A DNA stretch of 64,000 nucleotides from Pseudanabaenaceae cyanobacterium SKYG29 (GTDB taxonomy: Bacteria; Cyanobacteriota; Cyanobacteriia; Pseudanabaenales; Pseudanabaenaceae), in contig JANWWT010000003.1 of NCBI GenBank assembly GCA_025055675.1, forward strand, positions 186,001 to 250,000, in the 5' to 3' direction. The notes under the pieces were generated by a model that made no database searches, was not told the DNA's origin, and saw only the letters and a program-made list of their open reading frames with translations. The stretch's first letter is position 1; each line of letters begins with the position of its first letter. A program made the position numbers and the translations under genes. Of this stretch, positions 8,578-16,488 are shown piece by piece.

Positions 8578-9147
8578 TTACTCTGCTACACCTAGAATAA
8601 GAACAGGAATATCAATGTCTGCTACACCTCGATGCTCTAAATCCCACACAAATTGTTCGAAATATGAAACCCCAGTGGACATCTCTTCCGCAAAGCACTT
8701 GATAGGTACTATTTCGATGCCTGCTCTTATTATGCCAAAATTATGAAAAATCGTCATCTTTGCACAAACGTTGTAAACCATGAAAGCATACTTACCAAAC
8801 TGAACTTCAACACCCAAACAACATTTAACGAAATCTATCTCTCGAAAAGCGGTTTTTGGTTGATCTTTTGGCTTGAAACCACCTACATAGTACTGATTCG
8901 AATATTCACAATTGACTTTATGCTTTCTCCATCCACGCTTGTCAAATTCTTCTGCAAAGGCTCTATTTAAATCACGAGGGTTATATAAATTTCTACCGGA
9001 CATAGTCTTTTCGCGGCTAGTTTTTGTTTTATATCTGGTACTGTCAACAGCAGCAATAACTTGATAAACTTCCTCAAGTTGACGTGGATACTCGGATGTG
9101 ATAACTTGCTCACCTTCTTTAAAAGAATAAATGCCTGCAATTCTCAT
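8578..9147 (-). CDS. BglII/BstYI-family type II restriction endonuclease
   Basis: A protein of 189 residues. The block [20 protein letters not shown] near residue 105 carries the acidic-x(n)-ExQ-x-GK active-site arrangement of the BglII/BstYI group. [11 protein letters not shown] and [18 protein letters not shown] are further family blocks. The family cuts GATC-centred palindromes such as AGATCT or RGATCY; the exact site cannot be read here. It follows the methyltransferase gene by 14 bases on the same strand, the safe order for an R-M pair, with GAGG before the ATG. The module is bracketed by repeat copies at 8483 and 10147. Confidence 0.8.
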   Translation of the reverse strand: MRIAGIYSFKEGEQVITSEYPRQLEEVYQVIAAVDSTRYKTKTSREKTMSGRNLYNPRDLNRAFAEEFDKRGWRKHKVNCEYSNQYYVGGFKPKDQPKTAFREIDFVKCCLGVEVQFGKYAFMVYNVCAKMTIFHNFGIIRAGIEIVPIKCFAEEMSTGVSYFEQFVWDLEHRGVADIDIPVLILGVAE

Positions 9148-9161
9148 TTGTGCTTACCTCT

Positions 9162-10133
9162 TTACTCTAGAAAGCTTGTTTGGGCTGAATCCCTCCATTC
9201 TTCGGGAATCTGAGATACCTTTTCCTTTCCTGTTGGTTGATAAACAGGCTTCCCTAGGGGGCGATAGCAGAGTGTTCCATTAAAGTAATCCAAAATACGC
9301 TGGCGAGCTATATCGACATACGATGACTCCCTATCACAACCTATTGCTCTCCTGTGATGCATCAACGCTGCTATTAGTGTAGAACCAACTCCCATATAGG
9401 GGTCAAATACCCAATCGTGTTCATTAGTGAGCGCAAGCACACAACGCTCAACGAGCTCAATTGGAAACTGACATGGGTGAATTGTCTTCTCTGGATGATT
9501 GGACTTCACATTTGGGATATCCCAAATAAGTTCTTCCCAATCCTGAGCCACGATTTCCCATACATCGGATGGATTTTTCCCTAGAGGATTTCCCGACGGC
9601 TTTCCCTTATTTGGCCCCTTGAAATGACGCTTCCCGGGGTATTTAGCTGGAATACGAACTGGATCGAGGTTGAAGATGTAATTGTCAGACTTTGTAAACC
9701 ATAAGATAGTTTCGTAGCGACCGGAAAAACGCTTAGACGCATGTAATCCGTGACCAAACTTCCATATAATTCGATTTCTCAGTCTCATTCCCAGTCTTTT
9801 GAATATAGAATAATAGAGTATATCAAGCGGATAAACCTCTCCATTCTCGACAAAATTGCCAACTTGCCAGCAAATGCTACCATCGTCTCGCAGAACACGG
9901 TAGAGCTGGGCAATAATCTGGGACTGATTTTCTATGTATTTCTCTATCGATGTCTTGCGTTCATATTCTTTCCCTAAGTTATATGGTGGTGAAGTCACAA
10001 TTAATGTTATTGATTTGTCAGGAAGCTGGGCTACAATGTCGTTCACATCGGCATGAGAGACAACAATTTCAGCGTCCGATGTAAAATGCGCTTCAATAGG
10101 CTGAGCATGCTGGAAAAGTGGTAGTCTGTTCAT
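9162..10133 (-). CDS. DNA methyltransferase (beta class, N4-cytosine or N6-adenine) of the R-M pair
   Basis: A protein of 323 residues. The catalytic motif IV, TSPPYNLGKEY (near residue 50), comes before the SAM-binding motif FDPYMGVGSTLIAA (near residue 246), the beta-class order. TSPPY occurs in both m4C and m6A enzymes, so the product base is open. Between them KTIHPCQFPIELVERCV is the usual motif X region. It should protect the chromosome from the adjacent endonuclease. Its start codon lies 14 bases from the repeat at 10147-10182, so the promoter must include or cross the repeat. Confidence 0.88.
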   Translation of the reverse strand: MNRLPLFQHAQPIEAHFTSDAEIVVSHADVNDIVAQLPDKSITLIVTSPPYNLGKEYERKTSIEKYIENQSQIIAQLYRVLRDDGSICWQVGNFVENGEVYPLDILYYSIFKRLGMRLRNRIIWKFGHGLHASKRFSGRYETILWFTKSDNYIFNLDPVRIPAKYPGKRHFKGPNKGKPSGNPLGKNPSDVWEIVAQDWEELIWDIPNVKSNHPEKTIHPCQFPIELVERCVLALTNEHDWVFDPYMGVGSTLIAALMHHRRAIGCDRESSYVDIARQRILDYFNGTLCYRPLGKPVYQPTGKEKVSQIPEEWRDSAQTSFLE

Positions 10134-10146
10134 AGTGCTATATTAT

Positions 10147-10182
10147 TGCACATTTCGATCGTTTTCCCCTGCGAGTGGGGAG
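10147..10182 (+). repeat. CRISPR-like repeat, 5' end eroded
   Basis: Positions 10-36 of the unit (TCGATCGTTTTCC through the hairpin to GGGGAG) are identical to the reference; the first nine bases are different. It separates the methyltransferase start from the broken 3' end of cmr2. Confidence 0.65.
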
Positions 10183-10299
10183 ACTAATTTCTCTGGGAGT
10201 ACCAGAGAGGTTGGTATATGGCTGTGTAATAAACTGAACAAAGGCTTCATACACGGCTTTTTCTTTGTCAACCAAGTCATCTGTAATCCTCTCTACTTC

Positions 10300-12411
10300 T
10301 TATTTATAATTTTCCTGCAACCTCTGGGGTATGTAATGATGGTATTTTTTTAGCTTCTTGCCCTGTAACCACTCTCCCATGCCATCTCCGTCACCGGCAG
10401 CGATGACATACCAATCAGAGGGATTGTTGACTGGGTAGTATTTCTTAATCACTTCTTGGATTTGCTGCTTAATCGTTTGCAACTGTTCTTCTGGTACGTC
10501 TATATCTTCCAGTAGCCAGCCGGCATTCAACAGGCGAGGATGCTGGAGTTGCAAATGTTCATCTGCGTAGGGTATCCCCCACCTACCCCGCATACGCTGC
10601 ACCATTTGTTGCACCAATGGAACTTTCTCTATGATTTCCTGACAAAATCTGACGTAATGGTCTCTAACAGTTTGGTCGTTTTGCTTGAGATAGCCTGCTA
10701 CACCTGCTGTTAGGTCAGGATAAGCACTATCTATGCTGCTCTCGTCCTTGGATAGGGCATGCTCGAATAGGTCTGTCAGCACTTTATGTAATCCCCTCTT
10801 TGTTACTTCTGTAGCATTCAGCATTTCTCTACCATCAAATAGACCTACTCTCTTTTGCCAATAGGTTTTGATGCTTTCCTCCTGACTTTTTGGCTCTGGA
10901 TGTAACACAGAACCTATACCTGATATGGTAGACCGCACACCAAAGGCCGTTGGTAGCTGCCATGCCCGCCCTGATTTGACCGCTTGGAGGTTGTATCGCA
11001 GTTGGTCAAAGGCACTACTCCACCATGAACCAACATTGGCTTTGTAAGCTGGTTTCTCCCACTTTTGTTCTCGTAGCTCTGCCGCCTCTTTCAAAAAATC
11101 TGCTTCTGCGGGTAGAAATAACCCCCAGCTCTTTGCTTTATCTTTGTCTGTCTGTTCTGGTTTGGTAATGTTATCACTTTGGGTGTCCAGTTTCATGCAC
11201 TTCTTTGCCTCATCCTCGTCTGACTTTCTTGGTGGCTCTGGCAATCCGTAAAAACTATTCTGTGCCATGCGCCATGTATCTTCTTTACTACGTAGTTCTT
11301 GTTGTGGATCGCCTAGCGGCAAAGATGCCCAATAATATTGCCAATGGTGTTTGATGGTCAGTTGCCATAGCGGACTATCAGTGCCTAATTCTCCCATCCA
11401 TCTGGGATGTTCTTTTTTTATGGCTTGGAAGACTTGCTCAGCCAGTCCCTGCCAAGTTTCCTGCATAGTCTGTTTTGCCATTTGCATGGCATCTGTCACT
11501 TTGTCTTGGGGGAGTAAGGCTACTATGACATTGGGGAACCCTGCAGTTAATAAGGCTCTCGGCGAAGGCTCCCGAATTACTTCCCACTCTTTGCGGGTAG
11601 GATGATTGTACATGCCTTCCCATCCATCCAAACCATGTAACAACCAATAGTCAATCAACGGCTGTGCATATAAGCTAGGATAAACCAAAACATCTGCACC
11701 ATATTTCCAAGCGATCGCCCAACACACCCGCGCTGATAGATAATGCAGTATCCATGAACCTGCCCAAAAGTCCCGCATTTTACGACTAGCTTTAATCATC
11801 TCTTGCACAGGACTGAAAGTGAAGGCAGCGATGTAAGGACGGGTTTTGTTCTGGTCATAACCCTGCAATGCTCCTGCTAGGGCGCTGGTTAAGTTCAGGT
11901 GACTCCAGATAGATGCATCAGGAATCCTGGTTTCTGCGGGCATGAGGTAGGTGTTCTCGCCAAATTTCTGCATTGCTTTTTCCGGCAGACACCGCCATAA
12001 CCACCAATGCACCAGGCGTTCGTCCTGAGCTTCTTTGATAGCCTGGGGTATTAACTCTGCTTCAATAGCAAATAAGTCATCGCTCCGTTTTTGGTAATCT
12101 TTATTTATTAATTCTTGATGTTGGGTATTCGCTATTTGCCAAGCCTGCTTCGCCCCTGATAGGAGGTGAACTATTTCTAGCCCTTGGTGATCATAATCTA
12201 GGGATGTGCTCAAACTACCTATGGCAGAACGATCGCTGGCAGAAGCTATGTAGTCTGCACTTTTTAGCCACTCACCAGGTTCCTGCCACCCTGCCATCAC
12301 GGCTAACTGCTTCCATGACCCTTCTTTCCCTCTCCCCGCATTGGTATGCAGCGGCTTCAAGACGGGGTCGTGCAAGTATCCCCATATCTTGGCTTGCCAG
12401 TAGAGTTTCAT
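10300..12411 (-). CDS. cmr2: type III-B CRISPR Cmr2 (Cas10), 3'-truncated and probably inactive
   Basis: 703 residues of the large subunit of the Cmr effector complex. An HD-type motif is present at YLHDP (residues 14-15). The middle has RIPDASIWSHLNLTSALAG and FSPVQEMIKASRKMRDFWAGS, both typical of Cmr2. Near residue 677 AAGDGDGMGEWLQGKKL starts the first palm core. The frame stops at ENYK (TAA 10300-10302), but continues in the same frame for about 40 more codons of protein-like sequence (EVERITDDLVDKEKAVYEAF) until the repeat at 10182. The GGDD palm and the rest are missing; Cmr2 is normally near 1000 residues. No other cmr or cas gene is in the window. Confidence 0.85.
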   Translation of the reverse strand: MKLYWQAKIWGYLHDPVLKPLHTNAGRGKEGSWKQLAVMAGWQEPGEWLKSADYIASASDRSAIGSLSTSLDYDHQGLEIVHLLSGAKQAWQIANTQHQELINKDYQKRSDDLFAIEAELIPQAIKEAQDERLVHWWLWRCLPEKAMQKFGENTYLMPAETRIPDASIWSHLNLTSALAGALQGYDQNKTRPYIAAFTFSPVQEMIKASRKMRDFWAGSWILHYLSARVCWAIAWKYGADVLVYPSLYAQPLIDYWLLHGLDGWEGMYNHPTRKEWEVIREPSPRALLTAGFPNVIVALLPQDKVTDAMQMAKQTMQETWQGLAEQVFQAIKKEHPRWMGELGTDSPLWQLTIKHHWQYYWASLPLGDPQQELRSKEDTWRMAQNSFYGLPEPPRKSDEDEAKKCMKLDTQSDNITKPEQTDKDKAKSWGLFLPAEADFLKEAAELREQKWEKPAYKANVGSWWSSAFDQLRYNLQAVKSGRAWQLPTAFGVRSTISGIGSVLHPEPKSQEESIKTYWQKRVGLFDGREMLNATEVTKRGLHKVLTDLFEHALSKDESSIDSAYPDLTAGVAGYLKQNDQTVRDHYVRFCQEIIEKVPLVQQMVQRMRGRWGIPYADEHLQLQHPRLLNAGWLLEDIDVPEEQLQTIKQQIQEVIKKYYPVNNPSDWYVIAAGDGDGMGEWLQGKKLKKYHHYIPQRLQENYK

Positions 12412-12603
12412 GTTCAGATTCTCATTTTGTATTATTGTAATTCCCAGTAGAGTAGTTGCTGCAAATCCGATCGTTTTTTTTAATCTTACTCCCGAATGCT
12501 GATAAGGCTGGTTGGTTGTGTGGGACAGTATCTCTAGTTCAACGCTGTTGGTTCTAATGCTGTGAGTTCCCCTAAAATTTAGGAAGATAATCTGGAGAGG
12601 TAG

Positions 12604-13389
12604 ATGATTTTACAATCGATTGGTCTGCGGGGAGGTTACGGCAATAGCGTAGTACTGGAGAGTATAAATTTACAAATCAATAGCGGTGAGTGGTTAACTA
12701 TTTTGGGTCCCAATGGCTCTGGTAAATCGACTTTGCTGAAGTTACTGAGCCGTGTATTGGCACCAAAGGGTGGTGTTGTCCTTCTAGATGGCAAAAGTAT
12801 TCACACCCAAGCTCCCAAAGTAGTGGCACAGCAATTGGCATTGTTACCCCAGTCTCCGCCTATGCCTGAAGGTTTGACTGTCAAGCAGATGGTGAGTTTA
12901 GGGCGCAATCCCTACCAAAGTTGGTGGCAATGGGAATTAGATGGGGAAGGTAAAAGTAAAGTATCGGAAGCTCTCTATCAAACAAATCTCTTACCGTTAC
13001 AGGACAGGCCTGTAGAACAACTATCGGGTGGACAAAAACAACGGGCGTTTTTAGCCCTAGCTTTGGCACAGGATACGGATATTCTCCTCCTAGATGAACC
13101 CACTACTTTTTTAGATATTCACTACCAACTAGAAATTTTGGACTTACTCCGATCGTTACAATCTCAACGCCACCTCACGATCGTCACAGTTTTACATGAC
13201 ATCAATTTAGCAATGCGCTATAGCGATCGGGTAGCCTTGATGCATCAAGGACGATTATACGCTGTCGGCTCTGTGGATACAGTTTTGACCAAAGAGAACC
13301 TGAGGGCAGTATTCAATATTGATTCTGTCTGCATGGACACACCCATAGGTAAACAAATTGTTGTCCTGGGAGGAGCGGTAGAAAGTTAA
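12604..13389 (+). CDS. ABC transporter ATPase of FecE/HmuV type (iron-chelate or haem uptake)
   Basis: A protein of 261 residues with Walker A GPNGSGKSTLLKLL near residue 36, signature LSGGQKQRAFLA, Walker B DILLLDEPTTFLD and the switch histidine in VTVLHDINLA. The best match by pattern is the family powering periplasmic-binding-protein uptake of siderophores, haem or cobalamin. Its permease and binding protein are encoded on the other strand just downstream: the stop codon overlaps the end of the permease gene by 4 bases, tail to tail. The ATPase is therefore transcribed separately from its partners, which is unusual for this transporter type. Confidence 0.88.
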   Translation: MILQSIGLRGGYGNSVVLESINLQINSGEWLTILGPNGSGKSTLLKLLSRVLAPKGGVVLLDGKSIHTQAPKVVAQQLALLPQSPPMPEGLTVKQMVSLGRNPYQSWWQWELDGEGKSKVSEALYQTNLLPLQDRPVEQLSGGQKQRAFLALALAQDTDILLLDEPTTFLDIHYQLEILDLLRSLQSQRHLTIVTVLHDINLAMRYSDRVALMHQGRLYAVGSVDTVLTKENLRAVFNIDSVCMDTPIGKQIVVLGGAVES

Positions 13390-14399
13390 CTCGATCGTTT
13401 TGCTAGCAACCAGACAAAGAAAGGGGCACCGATCAAAGCTGTAACCGTTCCTACGGGTAACTCTACACTGCCCAAGCGCGCTAGGGTATCAGCCCCCGTC
13501 AAGAGCAGAGCACCGACCAACCCTGACATAGGAACGACCCACAGGTAATCTTTGCCCACCAACAATCTAGCTAGATGGGGAACGACCAAACCGACAAAGC
13601 CAATCAAACCACTGACACTAACTGCTGCCGCTGTCAAACCTGCTGAGGTCAGACCAATGCCCAAGCGCATCCACTTGAGGGAGACACCCAAACTAACTGC
13701 CAGTTCATCCCCCAAACTCAACAGATTCAAGAACTTAGCTAGGGATATACTCAGCAAAATACCAATCCCAATATATACAGCCACAACATTGACTTCATCC
13801 CAGCCTCTGCCATTCAGACTGCCCACTAGCCAGTTGAGAGCTACCTGTACTCGTTCATCAGCAAACAACAACAGCATAGAAGTCAAAGAACCAAAGAAAG
13901 CACTAACTGCTACTCCACTTAGAATTAACCTGGGAATCGAAATACCATTGGCACTCCAGGAGAGAGCGTAGACTAATGCCGTCGTCCCGATCGCTCCTCC
14001 CCAGGCAATCAAGGGCACCCAGCTCAACATGAAACCCCGCACTAGGGGCACAACTGCTGCCAAGCCCGCCCCCGCCGAAATGCCCAATAGAAATGGATCC
14101 GCCAGACCATTGCGCAGCATTCCCTGCATCAATGACCCTGCTACCCCCAAAGCCGCTCCTACCAAGACTCCCAGCAAGACCCTGGGCAGCCGCAAATCCC
14201 ACACGATCGTTTGGTTTAACTCTTCCCCTCGCCTAAACAAAGCCTGCACTACTTCTGCTAGAGAAATCGGCACAGAGCCTAGTCCTACGCCCAACAAAAT
14301 TACTCCTAGCAGACATAGGAGGGTAATACATAGAGCAGACCACTGCTTGAGGGAGTTTGATTGTGATGAATTCAGATAAACCGTCGGATTCTTTTTCAT
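13386..14399 (-). CDS. FecCD-family ABC permease (haem/iron-chelate uptake)
   Basis: A protein of 337 residues with about ten membrane segments and the family blocks LRLPRVLLGVLVGAALGVAG, NGLADPFLLGISAGAGLAA and GLIGFVGLVVPHLARLLVG. It forms the inner-membrane channel used with the ATPase at 12604 and the binding protein at 18722. The ATG overlaps the exbD stop by 4 bases, so it is the last gene of the operon running leftward from 19597. Confidence 0.9.
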   Translation of the reverse strand: MKKNPTVYLNSSQSNSLKQWSALCITLLCLLGVILLGVGLGSVPISLAEVVQALFRRGEELNQTIVWDLRLPRVLLGVLVGAALGVAGSLMQGMLRNGLADPFLLGISAGAGLAAVVPLVRGFMLSWVPLIAWGGAIGTTALVYALSWSANGISIPRLILSGVAVSAFFGSLTSMLLLFADERVQVALNWLVGSLNGRGWDEVNVVAVYIGIGILLSISLAKFLNLLSLGDELAVSLGVSLKWMRLGIGLTSAGLTAAAVSVSGLIGFVGLVVPHLARLLVGKDYLWVVPMSGLVGALLLTGADTLARLGSVELPVGTVTALIGAPFFVWLLAKRSS

Positions 14400-14800
14400 T
14401 GCTTTTTCTTCGTTGCCAATGCCATTTTGACCCCCTCTACTTCCCGCAAAACATCAATAACACTCACTACTTGCCCATAATCGATCGCTTCATCTGCCTG
14501 TAAATAAACCAATAGCTCAGGGTTTTGTCCCTTCTTTTGTTGCAGAACTGCGGCTAAACGATCGAGTTTGACCTCTCTATCTTCCAACATAATTTTACCA
14601 TCCTGCAAGATAGAGAGAAGCAGCCGCTGGGAAGTTTGAGTCCTAGCCGTCCTAGCTTGGGGTAAATTGAGAGAAATACCTAAGTTAGGCGATAAAAACA
14701 AAGAGTAGATAACCAAAAACGCCAAGATGGCAAAGGTAACATCAATCAGAGAAGTGACATTAATAATTGCAGGTTGTTCTGGTTCTTCAGGTAAGCGCAT
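14396..14800 (-). CDS. exbD: ExbD energy-transducing protein
   Basis: A protein of 134 residues, with a single N-terminal membrane helix (VTSLIDVTFAILAFLVIYSLF) carrying the conserved Asp that takes part in proton flow, then a periplasmic domain. ExbD works with ExbB and TonB to pass proton-motive force to outer-membrane receptors. Its start overlaps the end of exbB by 14 bases. Confidence 0.9.
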   Translation of the reverse strand: MRLPEEPEQPAIINVTSLIDVTFAILAFLVIYSLFLSPNLGISLNLPQARTARTQTSQRLLLSILQDGKIMLEDREVKLDRLAAVLQQKKGQNPELLVYLQADEAIDYGQVVSVIDVLREVEGVKMALATKKKQ

Positions 14801-15443
14801 TGTTACTCACTCCTGCTTTGCAATGATAACGGCGAAAGATCAACTCCAACTGACCACCATACTCCTGAATGAGATAAATTTGCCTTTGGTAGAAACCACG
14901 AAACATGTTAGCAAAAAAGGCGGTAAAGATGGCAATAATTAAACCTGTGGCTGTTGTGATCAAGGCTTCACTAATACCCCCTGTTACCACTGTCGCCCGC
15001 TCCCCAGAAAAATCACCAAAGCGCAGGGAGGCAAAGGAGTTCATCAAGCCAGTCACCGTCCCCAGCAGCCCCAGCAAAGGTGCCAGAGTAATGATGGAGT
15101 CAAAGATTGTGTTAAAGCGTTTCAAAATGGGAATTTCCGCTTGAGCAGCACTTTCTAGGGCAATCTTGAACTCCTCTGTATCAGGGTAATCTAACTCCAA
15201 GGCTGTGAGAAAAATACGAGCGATCGGTAAGTCCAGTTCCAACTCTAATTTTTTTATTGCCTTATCTTTGCTACTTGCATACAAGCGCAACACTTCCCGC
15301 ACTACCCGCTGCTGCCTTCTGGCAACTTTCCACCAAAAAAGACAGCGTTCTACAATTAAAACAATCGCCACCAAAGAACTGAGTAAGAGGGGATACATAA
15401 CCAGACCCCCTTTCTGAAATAAATCGATCGTTGTCTGCCACAT
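14787..15443 (-). CDS. exbB: ExbB/TolQ-family proton channel protein
   Basis: A protein of 218 residues with three membrane helices. The first is near residues 10-30 (GGLVMYPLLLSSLVAIVLIV); the other two are in the conserved block ITLAPLLGLLGTVTGLMNSF and ISEALITTATGLIIAIFTAFFAN. Together with ExbD it forms the proton channel for TonB. It lies one base after tonB and overlaps exbD, so the three are translated in step. Confidence 0.92.
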   Translation of the reverse strand: MWQTTIDLFQKGGLVMYPLLLSSLVAIVLIVERCLFWWKVARRQQRVVREVLRLYASSKDKAIKKLELELDLPIARIFLTALELDYPDTEEFKIALESAAQAEIPILKRFNTIFDSIITLAPLLGLLGTVTGLMNSFASLRFGDFSGERATVVTGGISEALITTATGLIIAIFTAFFANMFRGFYQRQIYLIQEYGGQLELIFRRYHCKAGVSNNALT

Positions 15444-15444
15444 A

Positions 15445-16479
15445 CTATCTAGTCCCCGCTCTTCTATCCCGATCTATCAATTCAAAGTTAATCCTAGCTG
15501 ACAAACCTTTCTTCCCCTGAGTAGAAGTAGTGAACCGCCACCTTTTTACCTGTTCCATTGCCGCCTGGTCTAATTCGGGATGACCACTAGAAGTCAGCAA
15601 GCGTACATCTTCCACTACCCCGCTGGGTGCAACATCAATACTTAGTCTTACCTGTCCCTGCAAACCCCTTTCTTTAGCACCAGCAGGAAAGCTAGGCTTC
15701 TCACAGCTAACACAAGTAACTTTTCCATCTTCCCGCGGTTTTTCTTCCTCAGGCACATAGGGTTTTGTTTCCTTTGGTAAGACTGCCTCTGGCACAGGTT
15801 CTGGCTTAGGCGTTTCTGGCGGTGGAGAAGTGGACTCCACTTTAGGTACCACAGGTGCGGGCAAAGCTTCTACAGGTGGTGCCTTCGCCACAGGGGCGGG
15901 TTGCTCGGTGAGACTCCCAGGCTGGGACTCAGGTTCTTGGGTTTGATTTGCCGAACTGACAAGAGGCACAAAGGGAGCAGGAGCTTCTTCTTCTGGTTCA
16001 GTCGTACTTGTCATTACAGGGGGAGCAGGGGGTAAAGGTGTCGGTTTCCTCTCCTCTGGTTGTTGTACCATCCTTGGTTGCTCCTTGGGAGCAGGAGGCT
16101 GGAATAACGCTGGCGGGGGTGTGTAAGTTGCTTTTGCAGGGGAACTCGGTACGGAAGGTGGTGTGTAAGTTACTTTTGCAGGAGAACTCGGTACAGAAGG
16201 TGGTGTATAGGCGGGGGAACTTGGTGCAGCTACAGGCTGGGGTTCTGGCGGTGGTGGTTCAATTAACTCAGGTTTTGGTAAGTCTGGCTTCTCTTCTTCT
16301 AAAACAACAATCTCAATTGGTATATCTGCTACAACTACAGGCTGAACTTCTCTGATAGCTGACGCAATACCAATAAACAAAGTGGCGTTCAGACCAATTG
16401 TAATAGGAATTCCCCAGACCAAGTTTTTAAGGGGCAACGATCGTTTTTTTTCTATTAACCACAGAGTATAGTTAGACAT
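15445..16479 (-). CDS. tonB: TonB
   Basis: About 344 residues: an N-terminal membrane anchor (GIPITIGLNATLFIGIASAI), a long Pro/Glu-rich periplasm-spanning linker, and the TonB C-terminal domain (PSFPAGAKERGLQGQVRLSI through QVKRWRFTT). The linker contains three near-identical units of the type YTPPSVPSSPAK, a local tandem duplication visible in the DNA near 16120-16215. The start at 16479 is chosen because GGAGG lies 5 bases upstream. TonB carries energy to the receptor encoded just before it. Confidence 0.92.
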   Translation of the reverse strand: MSNYTLWLIEKKRSLPLKNLVWGIPITIGLNATLFIGIASAIREVQPVVVADIPIEIVVLEEEKPDLPKPELIEPPPPEPQPVAAPSSPAYTPPSVPSSPAKVTYTPPSVPSSPAKATYTPPPALFQPPAPKEQPRMVQQPEERKPTPLPPAPPVMTSTTEPEEEAPAPFVPLVSSANQTQEPESQPGSLTEQPAPVAKAPPVEALPAPVVPKVESTSPPPETPKPEPVPEAVLPKETKPYVPEEEKPREDGKVTCVSCEKPSFPAGAKERGLQGQVRLSIDVAPSGVVEDVRLLTSSGHPELDQAAMEQVKRWRFTTSTQGKKGLSARINFELIDRDRRAGTR

Positions 16480-16488
16480 GACCACCTC

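Noticed and set aside
12460-12500. CGATCGTTTTTTTT near 12468 as a further repeat copy
   Set aside because: Only the CGATCGTTTT word matches; CGATCG is abundant everywhere in this genome and the hairpin half is missing.
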